A stretch of DNA of 64,000 nt, taken from NCBI RefSeq assembly GCF_900496995.4, contig NC_044013.1, forward strand, positions 43,599,554-43,663,553, written 5' to 3'. The position numbers were made by a program, and so were the translations under genes. Positions 48,900 to 62,600 of the stretch are shown here, piece after piece (the stretch's first letter is position 1; every line of letters starts with the position of its first letter). Below the pieces are notes generated by a model, which worked only from the letters and a program-made list of their open reading frames with translations, did no database searches and was not told the DNA's origin. Origin of the DNA: Aquila chrysaetos chrysaetos (Eukaryota > Chordata > Aves > Accipitriformes > Accipitridae).

Positions 48900-49800
48900 G
48901 GAGGCATTTTCCTTGGAGAATAATGATCTGTCCCGAAGTGTGGCTAAGAACTCCCTCATGTACTACTTTTTACAACTGCAGATGAGCAAAGTTGAAGTGA
49001 TGATATTGTACAAAATCTAAATTATGGATTTTTGCCTTGAAACAGAGCTGAGCTATTACTTGTCATTTCTGTTTGCCTGGTAATCATTGTTGCTGGGGGT
49101 CTTACAGAGTTTTCCTTACAGCATGTTTTACAGATAGAAATCAAAGTGTGATGAGATAAAGACTGCAGGTGGAGCAGAGATAAGTAATAATAAACTTTGC
49201 AGATACTCAACAGAAGGAAATAGGCTGTAGCTGTATCTGTTCCATTAAAGTCAGCTTACTTTAATCTTGGTTTTCTGCCAGTGAAATAGTGGCTGCTCTT
49301 AGGCTTCTCTACAGTACGTGTAGTGAAAAGAATTTGTGTTACAAAAAAAGGTGTAAATGCTTGCAGTATTGGAGAAGCATTTGCCATTTATTCCTGTATA
49401 GTTTTTATTGTAAGAACACAGATCTTGGCAGCTGTCAGGGATTAATTTTCATATTTTAGATTGTATTTGTACTGCATTCATGTTACACTTCATATCCTTG
49501 TAGGAACAGGTACTGCAACTGTTAACCCTTAACATGTGATCAGTGACACCCAAGACCGTCAGCCTTCAGCTTATCAAACTTAAGACTGAACAGATACGCC
49601 ATTAAACATCTTTGGCATTGAAAATTTAACTTAACAGCTTCAGTAGCTATGTGAAGTCAGATTTAGGAAGAATAAGGAGGTTTCTCTGTTTCTCTTACCC
49701 CCCCCCCCACCTTATTCACTGTTGAAGGTGTAACGTGGCAGTTAAGTTTTACTCTTCAGTAATTGTAGACTTCTCTCCATTTGTAACACGAGCTCAGCTC
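48900..49800. other. Spacer between convergent MED31 and TXNDC17
   Basis: No coding sequence. A C-run lies at 49700-49709. Longer 3' UTR forms of either gene could extend in. Confidence 0.5.
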
Positions 49801-49910
49801 CTCTGAAAAGAGACTGTTTGCAAACTCAAGTTTATTTGAACATGAAAGGAAAGATACAGTTTTTTGTTGCAAGATTTTAGTGCAAGGTTTGGACCTAGAA
49901 TTTAATGACA

Positions 49911-49916
49911 TTTATT
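49911..49916 (-). promoter_or_regulatory. Candidate poly(A) signal of TXNDC17
   Basis: TTTATT on the plus strand (AATAAA on minus), about 120 nt past the stop. Another lies at 49831-49836. Confidence 0.5.
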
Positions 49917-50034
49917 TTGACTACTCTGAAGTAATTAACCATGAAGGTTTTTTAAAAAGTTTAAGGATTCCTTGAAAGGACACTGCACATAACTTGAGAT
50001 TAACATCTTCGTAAATGATTGACTGCTGGAGGAT

Positions 50035-50103
50035 TTAGTCTTCAGTAAACAACATACGCACAAGCTCTGCTTTAAAACATTCTTCTTCAACCAGCTTCTG
50101 AGG
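50035..50103 (-). CDS. TXNDC17: TXNDC17 exon 4 (C-terminus and stop)
   Basis: After [29 protein letters not shown] and TAA (50037-50035). Confidence 0.95.
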   Translation of the reverse strand, partial: PQKLVEEECFKAELVRMLFTED

Positions 50104-52351
50104 CTGAAAGAAAAGTTAAGGTGTTTTAGGGGCAATTCAAAAACCTGTTCTAGACTAGAGCCATTTGTACATATTAACATTACCCATACTCCAGCAATTG
50201 TTTTTCGGGGGGAGGGTAGTGGAGTGGAGCAAGCAAGGTAAGAAAATTGAAAAATGCCTGAAGGTTTTCTGGCCTTGAAAGATGCATTTTTAAGAAAGTA
50301 ACTACTAATTTAAATAATATGCACAAGTTAAAACTTGAGCTGTAGTCTGTCTGAATCGAGAGTGTACTGCACATAACTTGTTTTGCTCCCGTAATTCAGC
50401 ATTTGGATTTTTTAAAATTTGAGGAGCTGCAAGTCGGGAAGCTAACAATACATTGCTATGAAATTTCTCTACCCCTCAACCACTACATGCTGAGTGTACA
50501 TATTTTCTTTACTATATATTTACTATAGACAACATTATACAGAAAGCAGAGTGGTTCTCTGTTGAGGAACTGTTTGAGCCAGGAAGAGTGCACGGGTGGG
50601 AGCAGAAGAGCTGTCTGCTCTTTTTAAACAAGAGAGGGTATCAGAAAACATGCATGACTAATTCATTTAGTGCCATAAGCTCCTGCCAGTTTCCCATTTG
50701 AATGCCTGTAGATCCCAAACATACAATAAATCACTTACTGTTCCATATTTAAGTAGTGTAGGCACTCCTGTTAGTTTCAGATTCTTCCTGAATTCATTGT
50801 TGGGATCTTTCCAGCTGTTCAGGAAGAAGGGGTTAAGGACAGCTTGTAGAGGTGCAGTTTGAAGTCAGCCTGTTAAAATTCCTTCAAAATGATGATTCAA
50901 AGGTCTTTGCCTCACACCTCCCCAACCCACTTCTCAGAACAAGCATGCAGATAGTTCACATTAGGGATGGTGTAGACCTCAAAACTGAAAAAAATGCTTC
51001 ATCCCTTGCAGAAAAGGACAGTTCAGTCAGTTGTTGCAACAGGTTAGTTAACCTTCAGTCCACGAATAGCAAAGTTATATCAGTTGTTGGCATTAAAACA
51101 GTTACTTACTAGGCTCTGTCTCCTACTAGGCAGTAGATGAATACAGACTCATCAGGCATGTTATGAAGTTCCTTCCTCACAACCGGTTCAGCTAGAGAGT
51201 AATTTTTTAAATCTATTAGTAGTTAATACTTTTACTGTGCTACAGAATCGTACAGATCTACTTTGACCAGCAAGGCTGCTAATTAATATTATATCTGCTT
51301 CAGGTAGGGATCTGCATTTTGTTTCCTCTGGTTATCCACAAGCTTTGCAGAATTTATTACATGCTCAGTGTTGAAGGGACTTGTCTTTGAGTAAAGGCCA
51401 ATTTCTGCTTTAACAAGTAAGAAAAGTAATAACTGTCCCCTGTCTGTACAAAAGCCCACCAGAACAGCAGTAAGCAGTCGCCATATGTACTCTGTCATGT
51501 ATGATCCAGAAAGTTCAGTGCTATCTTTTCTGAGGAACTGCCTTCATCTTCTACTGCCACATGCTGGCTGGCAGGTCACTTCTGCCTCTGGACATACAAA
51601 GCAGAGGTGAGTTAACTGATGATAAGATTCATATCTAATTGTTTGCTGGGCCTCTGCACCACCCTCCGCTGAACAAGATGTTACATTACATGCCATTCAG
51701 CAGAATGCGGCTAATAAAGCCGACAGCAGGACGGACAGCTTGTTACTGAGGCAGCGGCTTTAGCTAGCTCCTAGTCACAGCCTACGCTGCGGGTATCGCA
51801 GTTAGCAGTTACGCTGGTGACTGCAGCTAGAGCTTGAAACCTGGACCTCGCCCAGTGCACTCACGATCCTCGGACAATGGAGGCTGGGTAGGGAGGCGGG
51901 ATGTTGTGAGGCCGCTCTGCAGCAGGAGCTGCCGGTGGCCCACCTTGCCTGTTCCAGGAAGGGCACCCGCGGCCCCTCAGGCAAATGGGAGAGACGGCGC
52001 GTACCGGCGGGCTGCGGCAGCCGGCCCGAGGGCGGGCCGGTCAGCACGGTCCCCGCGGGGCTGAGCGCGAAGGCGGCCCCACCGCTGCCGGGGGCCCTGC
52101 GAGGGCCGAGGCAGACGGGCGCTCCCCCGCCGCGCCGCCGGCCGCCTCTGCGCCCGCCGCGCCCCCCGCAGCGGGGAGCGGGGCGTCCCGCCCGCCCCGC
52201 GGGCCTCACCCGTCACGCAGTCCGGGCACCAGCTCCTGCCCTCGGCGTCCTTGTCGCCGCAGAAGAGCGCGAAGATGGGCCGGCCGTGGTAGCGCTGCGC
52301 CGTCTGCACGAACTCGGGGTACCCGCGGACCTGCTTCTCCTCCCAGCCCAT
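50035..52351 (-). CDS. TXNDC17: TXNDC17 (TRP14, thioredoxin-like protein), 4 exons, complete
   Basis: Minus-strand exons 52351-52210, 51191-51110, 50814-50739 and 50103-50035 join in phase to 369 nt, 122 residues plus TAA (human 123). The protein is a cytosolic thioredoxin-fold disulfide reductase of about 14 kDa, reduced by thioredoxin reductase 1 and linked to cystine reduction and TNF/NF-kB signalling. The WCPDC redox centre is at residues 41-45 (catalytic Cys42 and Cys45). Other marks are [57 protein letters not shown] (cis-Pro) and the C-terminus LVRMLFTED. It has no signal peptide. It shares a CpG island head-to-head with KIAA0753, as in human. Confidence 0.96.
50739..50814 (-). CDS. 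TXNDC17: TXNDC17 exon 3
   Basis: After GAACAG: completes Tyr, then [20 protein letters not shown] and LKYGT, to ACA|GTAAGT. 76 nt. Confidence 0.95.
51110..51191 (-). CDS. TXNDC17: TXNDC17 exon 2
   Basis: After CTCTAG: Ala (split) [26 protein letters not shown] plus TA, to |GTAAGT. 82 nt. Confidence 0.94.
52210..52351 (-). CDS. TXNDC17: TXNDC17 exon 1 (start and WCPDC)
   Basis: From ATG at 52351-52349, [20 protein letters not shown] to CPDCVT plus G, then |GTGAGG. 142 nt. Antisense and other-frame ORFs here are GC artefacts. Confidence 0.95.
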
Positions 52352-52544
52352 GGCGCCCGGCGGAGGCGGCGGCGGGAAGAGGCGGGCTCCGCCGCGGGCC
52401 GGCGTCGGGCGCCGTAGTTCCGCACCGCCCCGGCCGCCTCGCTGCTTCCCGGCGGCCTCTGCGGCGGCGGTTGCCAGGAGCGGGTTTGAACGGCGTCCCG
52501 GTAGGTCCTGGCGTGGGCCAGGGCCGCCCGCTGCCGCGAAGGAA

Positions 52545-52563
52545 GGGAGGGAGGGAGGGAGGG
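52545..52563 (+). other. G-quadruplex-type tract in the bidirectional promoter
   Basis: GGGAGGGAGGGAGGGAGGG: five GGG tracts with single-A loops, followed by a GGCC-repeat tract to about 52592. This meets the usual G4 motif definition; folding is inferred. Confidence 0.8.
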
Positions 52564-53554
52564 CGGCCGGCCGGCCGGCCCGGCCCGGCCCGCTGGTGCC
52601 GGTTCCGCCCGCCCGCTCGCCCGCCCGCGCGGGCTGCTGTGAGGGCGAGGCGGGGAGCAGGCCGCCGGCGGGCCGCGGGGGCGGGAGCGGCCGCCGCGGG
52701 CTGTCGCCGACAGGGCTGGGGGGGCGAGGTAGGTCGGCCGGTGGGGTCTGACTTGCGGGCGGCTGGAGGGGGGTCGCACCGCAGGGGAGCCCCCCTCGCG
52801 AGGGGCGCGTCGTGACCGAGAGCTGCCGGCAGGCATGGCCAAGCAGGCGTCCGGACTCGGGGTCGTGTGAGGCCAGAAGAGAGGTGCCTGCGGCTGAGCT
52901 GAGGCGCGGAGACAAAGTTTGTGGTTCAGTCGCGATAGAAAGTTTTAACAGCGTTATGTGTCGGGTCCTACTCGTTTTTTAATTCTCAGAGGCAGGTGAT
53001 GGAGACGTAAGTTTCTGGCTGTCTCCACACATCGCTTTTATTTTAAATGCTTCTCTGTGAAGAAGTTTAGGTATGAGCGTGCCCTTGATCTGTTTTCCTT
53101 TGGCACTAACTTGTACAGACCTGGCTGCCTTGAGCACTGCCTTAGGCTACCTTGCTAGTCTGTTGTCTTTTCTTATTGCAGTCACCTATTTCCCTTTTAG
53201 GCAAGTAAGAGCTATAAAGGTTCTGCAGCAGTCTTCTTGCGGTTCGTAGTGTGAGCCCCATAGTCTGTAACGGTGCTCCTCAGTTCTCCGTGGGGGTGTG
53301 TAAGAGAAGGATATAAATTGTAAATTTTGCTTTAAATGGTGGGACTGTACTCTCAATTTTGTGGACCACCTGTGTGAGTACACAATACATTTTCCATTTC
53401 TACGTGGCTCCTCAGGTTGGTTCTCTATCTGTTATTCACATCAGACCTGGGGTTGCTTTTGAGAGGCAGAAATAATGTATGGTTGTTCTTATGTTCATAG
53501 TTGTAATTGTAAGCAAAGGACAAATAACTGGATTTTGAGCATCAAGCCAATGTG

Positions 53555-53644
53555 ATGGGACCAAGCAAGCCAACTATGTCTGATGCTACATTTGCATTCG
53601 CTACTCAGCTATACAGGAATGAAGCAAAGGCTTTACAAACACAG
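53555..53644 (+). CDS. KIAA0753: KIAA0753 coding exon 1
   Basis: [20 protein letters not shown] and [10 protein letters not shown] to CAG|GTATTA. An upstream ATG at 53550 is followed directly by TGA. The exon's acceptor is not clear. Confidence 0.85.
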
Positions 53645-56600
53645 GTATTATCTGACTTCTGCAGCAGTGCTGAATTGGTTTTAATTTGTGATCGTTGCAA
53701 AAAGATGGTTATGACCTACTTCCTGAGACAGCCCACTAGTGGGTGTTGAATCTTCATACTTGTTTTCTTGATGCTGTCGTACATAATCTTGACACTGTCC
53801 TTTTGTAAGGGTGTAGATCAGAAACTACATCTAAATATTATTTACCTGTCTGTTGTGATTTAATCCCAGTGGGCAGCTAAGCACGCAGCCGTTTGCCCAC
53901 TCCCCCCTGGTGGGGTGGGGGAGAGAATTGGAAAGGTAAAACCGTGAAAACTCGTGGGTTGAGGTAAAGACGGTTTAATAGGTAAAGCAAAAGCTGGCGG
54001 TGTGAGAAGCAGGAAAGGCCTGGACTCCGTGTAAGCACTGCTTAGCAATAATGAAAACATCGGTGTGCTATCAACGCTGTTTTCATCACAAATCCAAAAT
54101 ATAGCACCATACTAGCTACTATAAAGGAATTTAAGTCTATCCCAGTCTAAATCAATACACTATCTTAACCTCTTACTTTACTACATGGAAACAGAACCTA
54201 GAAACTTTATTGTGGTACCATGTTTCAGCTTTCCATTTCTCCTTCATCATGCATCTCCTTCATCATTTCTCCTTCTGTTACCTTTGTAAATTTAGTACTG
54301 CCTTACTAAACCAGTATGATATAATCCTACCCATTTATATTACTAATGTTAATTGTTCTTATAACTCATTAATTTCATTGTCAGAACTCTTAAAAAAAAA
54401 AATCTTTATAAGGGCATTCATTGTCCATTGCCCAGTCACTTTGGAGCAGATTTTTCAATGTGTGTACCTGCCCTAAGGTGCCCATGCTAAGTTGTAGGTA
54501 AGTGCCTAATGTTATTTACAAGATGATCTAAGTGCTTAATTCAAAATAATTTTGAAAACTGGCATTTGTCTGAGTGGACAGAATACCTTGCATGCCTTGA
54601 AGAAGTACTATCATGACAGAATACATTCTAATATGAAAGAGTATCCATTTTCCTTACTGATATACACTAGAGGTACGTCACCTGTGTAAAGTGTTCTGTG
54701 TAACATCAGCTTTTTTTTACACTTTGGAACAGCTCCAGTTTAATAGAAGTGTTCCTGCACTTCCAGAGAACTTGGCTCTCAGATTCTCTAACCCCCGTCC
54801 AATTATAATAGAAAAACTGAAGGCATCCAACAATCAGAGAGATCTAGCTGAAAGTGAGGACCCCAGCATAAGAAGCTCTGGCATGTTTTCAGCGGTATCT
54901 GAAGAGAGACTAAAATTGGCTATTCAGCTAGCCAAAAGGGACATAAAGCGAAGACATCTTGAAGAGCAAGTGAAACAAGTGTTTGGAGATGCTGTCAATA
55001 AACCATTGTTGGCCCAGAAGCCACAACAGCAGAAGACTGAGGTATTTGAAAGTCCAGAAAATAAGAATGCACTGAAGTCTCAAACTTGCTTGAATTATCA
55101 GCAGAAACTCAGTCAGCCTTCCAAAGTGGAGACTACCACCTCTGGCGCTAAAGTTTATCTCTACACACCAAATAAGGGAAAGCTACTACCAGCTGTTTTG
55201 GACTCTCCACCCACCCATGACACAGGACTGGACCCCAAGCCAAATGTAAACAAAAAAGAAGATAAAAATGTGCAGGAAGTCCTACGGCTGCAAAAAGAAT
55301 TGAGGAGCTATGTCCAGAAAATTGAAGAACTGACTAAAAAAGGTGTAAGACTGAACAATAATTATGTTATATAAATGTACAGTAGTTTGTTGATTTGTTT
55401 TTCTTTCTGTTTTTTGGCTTGGATTGGAATCTGTATTCAGTTCTGGAATTTTGAGAACCATCTACTTTTTTGAAAAGCAAATAAAAGCTAGAATGGCTAG
55501 CCAGTTTAAGCAGTATCAGGGTTTATTATCTCTGAGCGTTTGTGGTGAGTTCCAATCCAACCTGCAATGATAGTAAATTAGTGGTAGGCTATTTAGTAAC
55601 ATTGGTGAAAAAATACTGGTGTTTGTAGGCCTATTGGCTAGATATTCAGACTACAAAAAACAGTATCATAATTAGCCATATTCTTATCAGTGATGAGAAA
55701 GGGGGCAACAGCTGGTAAAATTTCATTTCACAAGTCTGACTCACCTAATTTATGGCTGTGCAGTAGCATGATTAATGTGCTTTCTGACACTGTGTTTTGG
55801 GCTAACCCTGGTTGGCAGTGAAGCACCACAGGCTTGTGCTCCTTTCCCCCCTGGTGGGACAGGGGAGAGAATAGAAAGATTAAAAGCAAGAAAATTCAGG
55901 GGTTGAGATAAGGATAGTTTAGTAACAGAAGGAAAGAGGAAGAAGAAAGTAAAAAACAGAACAAGTGATGCAAAGGCAATTACTCACTACCTCCCACAAG
56001 TAGGCCCAATGCCCAGGCAAAGGGCAATGAGCAATGGCTACCTTCCCCAAAAAAACTCCATTTTTTATTGCTGAGCATGGCATGGAATAGCCCTTCGATC
56101 AGTTGGGGTCAGCTGTCCTGGCTGTGTCCCCTCCCAGCTTCTTGCACGCCCCCAGCCTATGCACTGGCAGGGCATAGTTGAAAAAAAGAGAAAGCCTTAG
56201 TGCTGTGCATGTATTGCTCAGCGATAGCCAAAACACTGGTGTGTTGTCAACACTGTTCTAGTTGTAAATCCAAAACAGCACCATACTGGAGACTGTGAAG
56301 AAAACTAACTCCATCCCAGCCAGCCGCAGTATACACTGCATCGCTTCTTTTGTAACAACTAGCTGGAGTTTTAACCATTCCTACCTTTGAGTGCTTTACC
56401 TGCAACTTTGTCATAAAACTAAGGAGTCACGTGATTCTGTAAGCTGTAACCAATAAGCTATATTGTATAAGAATGTTTAGTCAAATTCTAAATGGAAGTA
56501 TGATGTAGAGTTAAAATAACTAGTTTGCATTACTCTTCGAGGGAGCCCTGCAAAATATGATACACTGTGTATTGGTTCTGCATGAAAGAGGCTTATTGCT

Positions 56601-59600
56601 AAATTATGTTTGTTATCATGGCTTAATCAGGATTTTCACAGGTTAAATCAAGACATAAAACTTTACATTTCATGCTTTTTAGGGAGAGAGAGAGAAATTT
56701 TAGGTCCTGATGAAGAGCAACGACTTTGCACTAGGAGACAGAAACAAGCTGCACGGTCAGCTCGGATGCTGTATGTACTCCAGCAACAGGTAGGAACTAG
56801 CATTTTAAATTGGGATGTATAGTAGCCAGTTTATTGTGATGAATTTGACAGAAATGAACTGAAACAAGAAATTTGATGGGGTTATCTATGAACTTCTGTG
56901 GCATTCTAGTTCAGATCTGAACAGCGTGATTAATTTCTCTCATGACTGGACAGAGAGATGAGCATCACTGTTGGAAAATTTGGACTCTCACTCAGATGTT
57001 ACAGTGAAGATTAGTTGTTCATTTATAGATGTGGAGCTAATTCTGACTGACTTCCCCTCCCCCCCCCCTTTCTTGATAAACAGGTAAAAGAAATTCAGGA
57101 TGATTTAGAGAAACTGAGTCCTCATAAAATCAAACATACCAAAAAGGTAAGACATAATTATCCTTCAGGCTGTGAGTAACTTATTGACAGAAAGTTTTCT
57201 ACCTAACTGAGTTTGATTGTCTAGGGTACACCCGAGCCCTCTCCAGAAGGGAGATTTTCTTTGTATCTTGCACCTTTCATCTCATTCTCACAGAAGTATG
57301 TCTTACTTGGTCTGATACAGCCTTTCCTGCTTCCTTCTCCTCAGTTCTTATCTGTCTACAGTAAACTGGAGAGGAAGGCTGTTGGTCTTCTGCTTTCATG
57401 TGGGTTCTAATTCCTTCTTCATTCCATTTCCTTTTCTGAATAACACTGTTCTACTCTTGACTACTTTTTTTAACATCCTGTTGATATCTCTCAGTCTTAT
57501 TAGCCTCCTTTCCGATTTTCTTTGCCCAGTGTCTTTCAGAAAGATAGTACTGAGATCATGCCTAGTGTTTGGCCAGTATTGTCTGTTGTTCTCTTGTGCT
57601 TTTCCATCACTTGTATTTTCTTCTGTTAACAAAAACTGGGGGATGGAGAATGTTCTATGTTTGTGCAATTGTTGCATGTTAGGGTCAAGCCCATGACTAC
57701 AGTACTCTGTTGGCATAAGTAGTAGAAACATCAGAATATGTTATAACCAGGCTATTTTATCTGAAGCTAGCATGATACTTGATATGAGTACTGTTGTGTA
57801 GTACCTTTATTAGATGACTTAAATGCCTGTTTTGTTTTGTCGCACAAATGGCCTCGTATCAATCAGAATTATCCCATGCTGAGTGTTTCTCTATGAAATT
57901 TTGGCAACAATTCTTTGAATAGTATCAGTATTCATAGAAACTATAGTTATGAAAGCACTTATTTTTCATTTTTCCAGTCTCGAGCAGTATCCAGATTGGC
58001 AGCAGCACACAGAGGAGCTGTACGAGCCTTGCAGGCATTTGCCAATCAGTTTACAGATCAAACAGAGCAGCAGATTCCTGCCCACTACAAGGAACTGGGC
58101 AGTCTCATTCGACAACTGTCTCTCTGTTCTGCCAAACTAGAATTGGATTCTTCCATTTCTGACATTATCATAGACATTTTGCTGCAAGTTGAGGTAGGAA
58201 AAAACATTTTGTTTTTGCAAAGGCAGAAAAGATGTAGTGAAATATGAGACTGCAAACTATATTGTGTGTTCACGAAACGGCAGAATATCTTTCTCTTGTT
58301 TGTTTGTTTGGTTTTTTTTAAAGGCCATATTTTCTAGTGTGTAAGTACATTTCTCAATAATGGTGGTCTAAAATAGCTTCCATGTTTAGGATGCAACTCT
58401 ACCTGCTGCTGTTCTTCCTGTCTTTATTGGTTCTCCTGGTAGAATGAGGACTGGTAGTGATAGTGGTAACAAAGCACCAGTTTCTGATTCATATTCCATT
58501 TTCAGAACTGAAAGAATTGCATTTTATACATTGGTGTAAGTTACATGTTTATTGTTTTGCGATGCATGCTTTCATCATTAGGATTAGTGATGAGCATCTG
58601 AGACTCGCATGTGGTGGTGGGTGCAGAATTGTCCAGGCAGAAGATAAAGTTGTAGCTACAAGAGTTACTTAAGCTCTATGCCCTTCAAATGGCTTTTGTT
58701 AGTGATATCTGATGTCTTAAAACATGTTGTTGGTATAATAGAAAAGTTCTGATTCATGTTTCCCGCTGCAGTTCCTACCTACAAGATTTATTTTATTTTA
58801 GGTAAGAACCTATGTAACCTGAACTATTATGAAACCAGTATTTAATTAATTTTAATAAAAGCAACTGATAAAATAGCCATAAGATATTTTATTTTCCTTA
58901 AAATATTGTTCTAACTGTAAGAGCTGTGGTTTTATTTTTACTGCTCTGAACTGCTTATGAGAACAGTAACAGTGCTAACTGCCTGGGAACAGGAAGGGAG
59001 GTAGAGTTGTTTAAGTTTGGATTTAGCATCAGAAGAAGTGTCTGTCTGTCTTACCATAGTCATGTGGTCATCTTTTTTTTTTTTTTTTTGTCTGTAGCCT
59101 TTGTGTCCATTTCTTTTTGAACATGCTGCAAGCAGACAATTTGCTGGACCCAGTTGTAAATACAGAAATGCAATTTCTGTAAACTTAAGTTAATAATATC
59201 AAGAAGCTTCTGCATGAACAAGCTATCAGGAATCATCACTACAACAAAAACCAAAACAGAACCACACCAAAAAAGTTCCAACTAGTTAAAATCTCTTGAA
59301 TTTGCTTCTCATTATTACATCAGGTTTACTGAGAGAGTAATTAAAATTCTAAATATTTGATGCAGGATCTGGATTCACTGCTGGAAAAGAAACAAACACC
59401 CAAAAAAGTGAAGAAATGTATTTCAGCATCTCAGGGCAAATCTCCAAGGAACACTGAGACATTTCCAGCCAGAAAGCAGCTTACATCTCCAAAAGGAGAA
59501 AACAAACTTCTCATCTTAAAGGGACAGCATGGACAAGAACCTAGAAAACCTCCAGCTGCCAGGAGTCTCTCAACTGGTTTGTATTTTGAATTATTAAATA

Positions 59601-62600
59601 CATTTTTATCAGATAACTTACCATCTGCAGTTCAATTTTGTAGTATATTATGTGTTGTTGGTCAGAAGTGTGCAACAGCCCATATGTAGTTATCAGATTC
59701 ACATAGCCTTGTTATGCATTTTTTTCAGCTGTTCCCCTGATATGATAGACCTGCAGGTTTATATGCCTCTTTATATTACTATTATCACCATGTTCTTAAT
59801 ATTTTTGTCCATTTCTTTTACCGTGGGCTACACTTAGAGTGTTTTTCTGCAGTTACAGACACCTAAATGGCAGTTTACAAGTTGACGTTAATGGTGCATA
59901 CAGAATATTTCCAAATATCTGCCTAGAAAATGCTGTATAAATATATTATTTTTGAATGCAAAGTCACTAACTGTTAGCAAATCTCCAACAAAGCTATCGT
60001 TGTTTAGCTGTTTACAGTGAAAAGATACACTGAAGCCTTGACTCAGAAATTTCCTTGGTTTGTGCAGTTTCTCTACTTTTGAGAGGGGTGGCTTTGTTTT
60101 ATTCTTACCAGTTCATTAATGTTAATGTCTTCTGCACAGTAATCACAGTTTCAGTACCTAAAGATGTTAACTGATAGTTAAGCTGAAGACTTTGGTTTTT
60201 TGCACTACTAGTTTGCCATGCAACCATTGGGAGTTGGTTTACTTTATTCTTCTACTTCATATATGAAAGGAAATGGGCTTTATTATTTCTGAAGGTATTG
60301 TGAGATAAATTTACCACCAATTTTGACACCCCGTGAAAGCCATTATAGCTTATTACATTATTATATAACCTATATTAATTGGTTTTTCTTCTTTGGGGTG
60401 TCTTTCTCATACCGCATACTGTCTTTTACTAGAATAGTAAGTATTCCTTTCTACCCCTAGGTAAGGGCGAGAAGAATTCTATGAGAGGAATTAATCTTTG
60501 GCAGTCCAGAGAGACAGTATATTGACAAGCATCTAATGGTTTCCATGTGTCTCGCTGCCTATAAAAGAATGTTTTGTTATCACTGCCTAGACCTCATATG
60601 GCAATTAGTACCAAAAGGCTTTCCTGTGATTTTCATATATATGTGTATTTTCAAATATCTATATACATATAAATATGTATATGCACACAAAACGCAAAAT
60701 CTCCTGTTCATTGAAACAGTGTAAGAAGGACAATTTATTTAATACTTGTCAGGAAATACAAGGTTTTTTTTTTTTCTTTTTTTTATTTGTTTTTTTTATT
60801 TATGATAGAGCTTAAAAGTTCATGATTAAGTATAGCTAGCATAACAGAAGTATCAAATGTAGAAATAAAAATGATTCTTGCCCCTTTAAACTTACAGTTG
60901 AAAGTTTATTATTTTTGATACAGATAAACATTGACATGTTGCAAATATTTCAGCAGTTCAGAAGGCAAACAGTTGTGCTCGTATATTGCACAATAAATTC
61001 CGAGAAGAAAATGACCCACCTGTGCCAGAGAGAAATGCCACTTTACAAGGAAATACAGATGCATTGATGAGAGCTAGGGCTGTAAAAAAAGATCCCATCC
61101 TTGAAAGTGGCCCTTTGAAGAAGAAAGGCATATCATTACCTGCAAAATCACAGGTATGGAAGTGATAAAAGAATTTATGCTTTCTTCTACTTGTCCTCTG
61201 GGATTTGTTATATAATGTAAGACACTGTCAAGCTTTGTAGTTCCTCACAATTTTTTTATTCCGATCTAGGAGGCATGGGGGATAAACTATGTCATCTGCC
61301 TACATTATTTCTAGTGGTTATGACGATTTTATCAAATGTTTTTTTGAAAGTAGTGTTATTGTTCCTTGGAAATGCACTGTACAACTAGAAACAATAACAG
61401 AATTAGCAAGGAAAACTTCCACCGAAACTAGTTTCATGTTTGAATTAGCATGTTTATTTTACAACTCGAAATTAAAGCTGAAATATTTTCCTCTTATTGG
61501 TCACCCTCTGTCATGAAAAATGCGCTCAGCAGTAATGTTGTGCTAATGTTACTAGGAGGATATAAGTTAGGCAGATATTTCTTTAATCAATGAAGTATTA
61601 TAAAACTTCACAGTACAAATTCTGTTTCTTGGTAAGTTCTTACAACCAGCAAGAGGCTTCTGTAATGCAAACAAATGAGTTCTCTAAAGAATATTTCAAA
61701 GAGCTAAATTCTGCAAATAGTTGGGTTTTTTTATTAAATGCCTTTTTTTTTTTTTTTTTTCCTTTCCTTGGGGTATCACCTTCAGCTTGAAAAATCAGAT
61801 CTGATACAGTAATGCATGCATATGTAACTTTACTGCTTCCCTTATCTAGCTATCAGTGAGGATTGTGAGCAGGAAGGTTGAGCATTTCAGTAGTTCATAC
61901 TGAGGGGACTAGTCTAAGTGTCCTTATATATGCACATATAAATATAGCAGTATTATAGTTTCATGGCTGAATAAAATGTTACCTTGGAAAACTTCTATTT
62001 GGATTTATTAGGGGTTAACATAGAGTCTAGTTCTGAAAATTTCAAAAGAAGTTTTTCCCCATGAAGAGCAACACTGGAAAAATAGGAACTGTTTGCAAAA
62101 ATTAGAGTTGCAGGATTGAGCATATGTTCTGTTCAGGCATAGTGGTACTTCCCTTCAAATCAGTTGTAAAACATCCACATACATCAACTGTGCAACAAAG
62201 CCAGCAGGCATGACTTCAAGACAAATTCTGAAGCAGAATGCAAAATACTTTAAAAATTCAACAACTGGAATGTATGTTTTTAATGTGATTGTGCTAATTT
62301 TAAGGGACTGCCGAAGTCTCTAAAATCAAGACAGGTACAGCCTCAAGGAAAGCATGCCCGATTTCAAGAGACAACTATAGCTTTCCAGCTAAAAGAGAAC
62401 AAGCGACTTGTTAAGGAGAGCAGAATACCCTGCGTGCCTCCAAACCGTACACCTCCACCTATTTCACCTAAGCGGTATGTTCACAGTCTAGTGGAACCCG
62501 TCTTTACCCTGCTTTCTTGTGAAAATGCTGCTGTATCTGGACTAGTAAATAGGCTGGATTTGGCGTGGCCGTCAGACCATGAAGGCAAGTGGCACAGCAC

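Larger units (their letters stand above)
51880..52830. promoter_or_regulatory. Bidirectional CpG-island promoter, TXNDC17 (-) / KIAA0753 (+)
   Basis: Dense CpG sequence covers the TXNDC17 start exon and extends right into the presumed 5' UTR of KIAA0753. A GAG|GTAGGT at 52726-52732 is a plausible donor of a noncoding first exon of KIAA0753. There is no TATA box. Confidence 0.7.

Noticed and set aside
51802-52915. Long open frames (up to 312 codons) over the TXNDC17/KIAA0753 CpG island
   Set aside because: Only the TXNDC17 exon 1 portion (52210-52351, minus) is supported; the rest is GC-driven.
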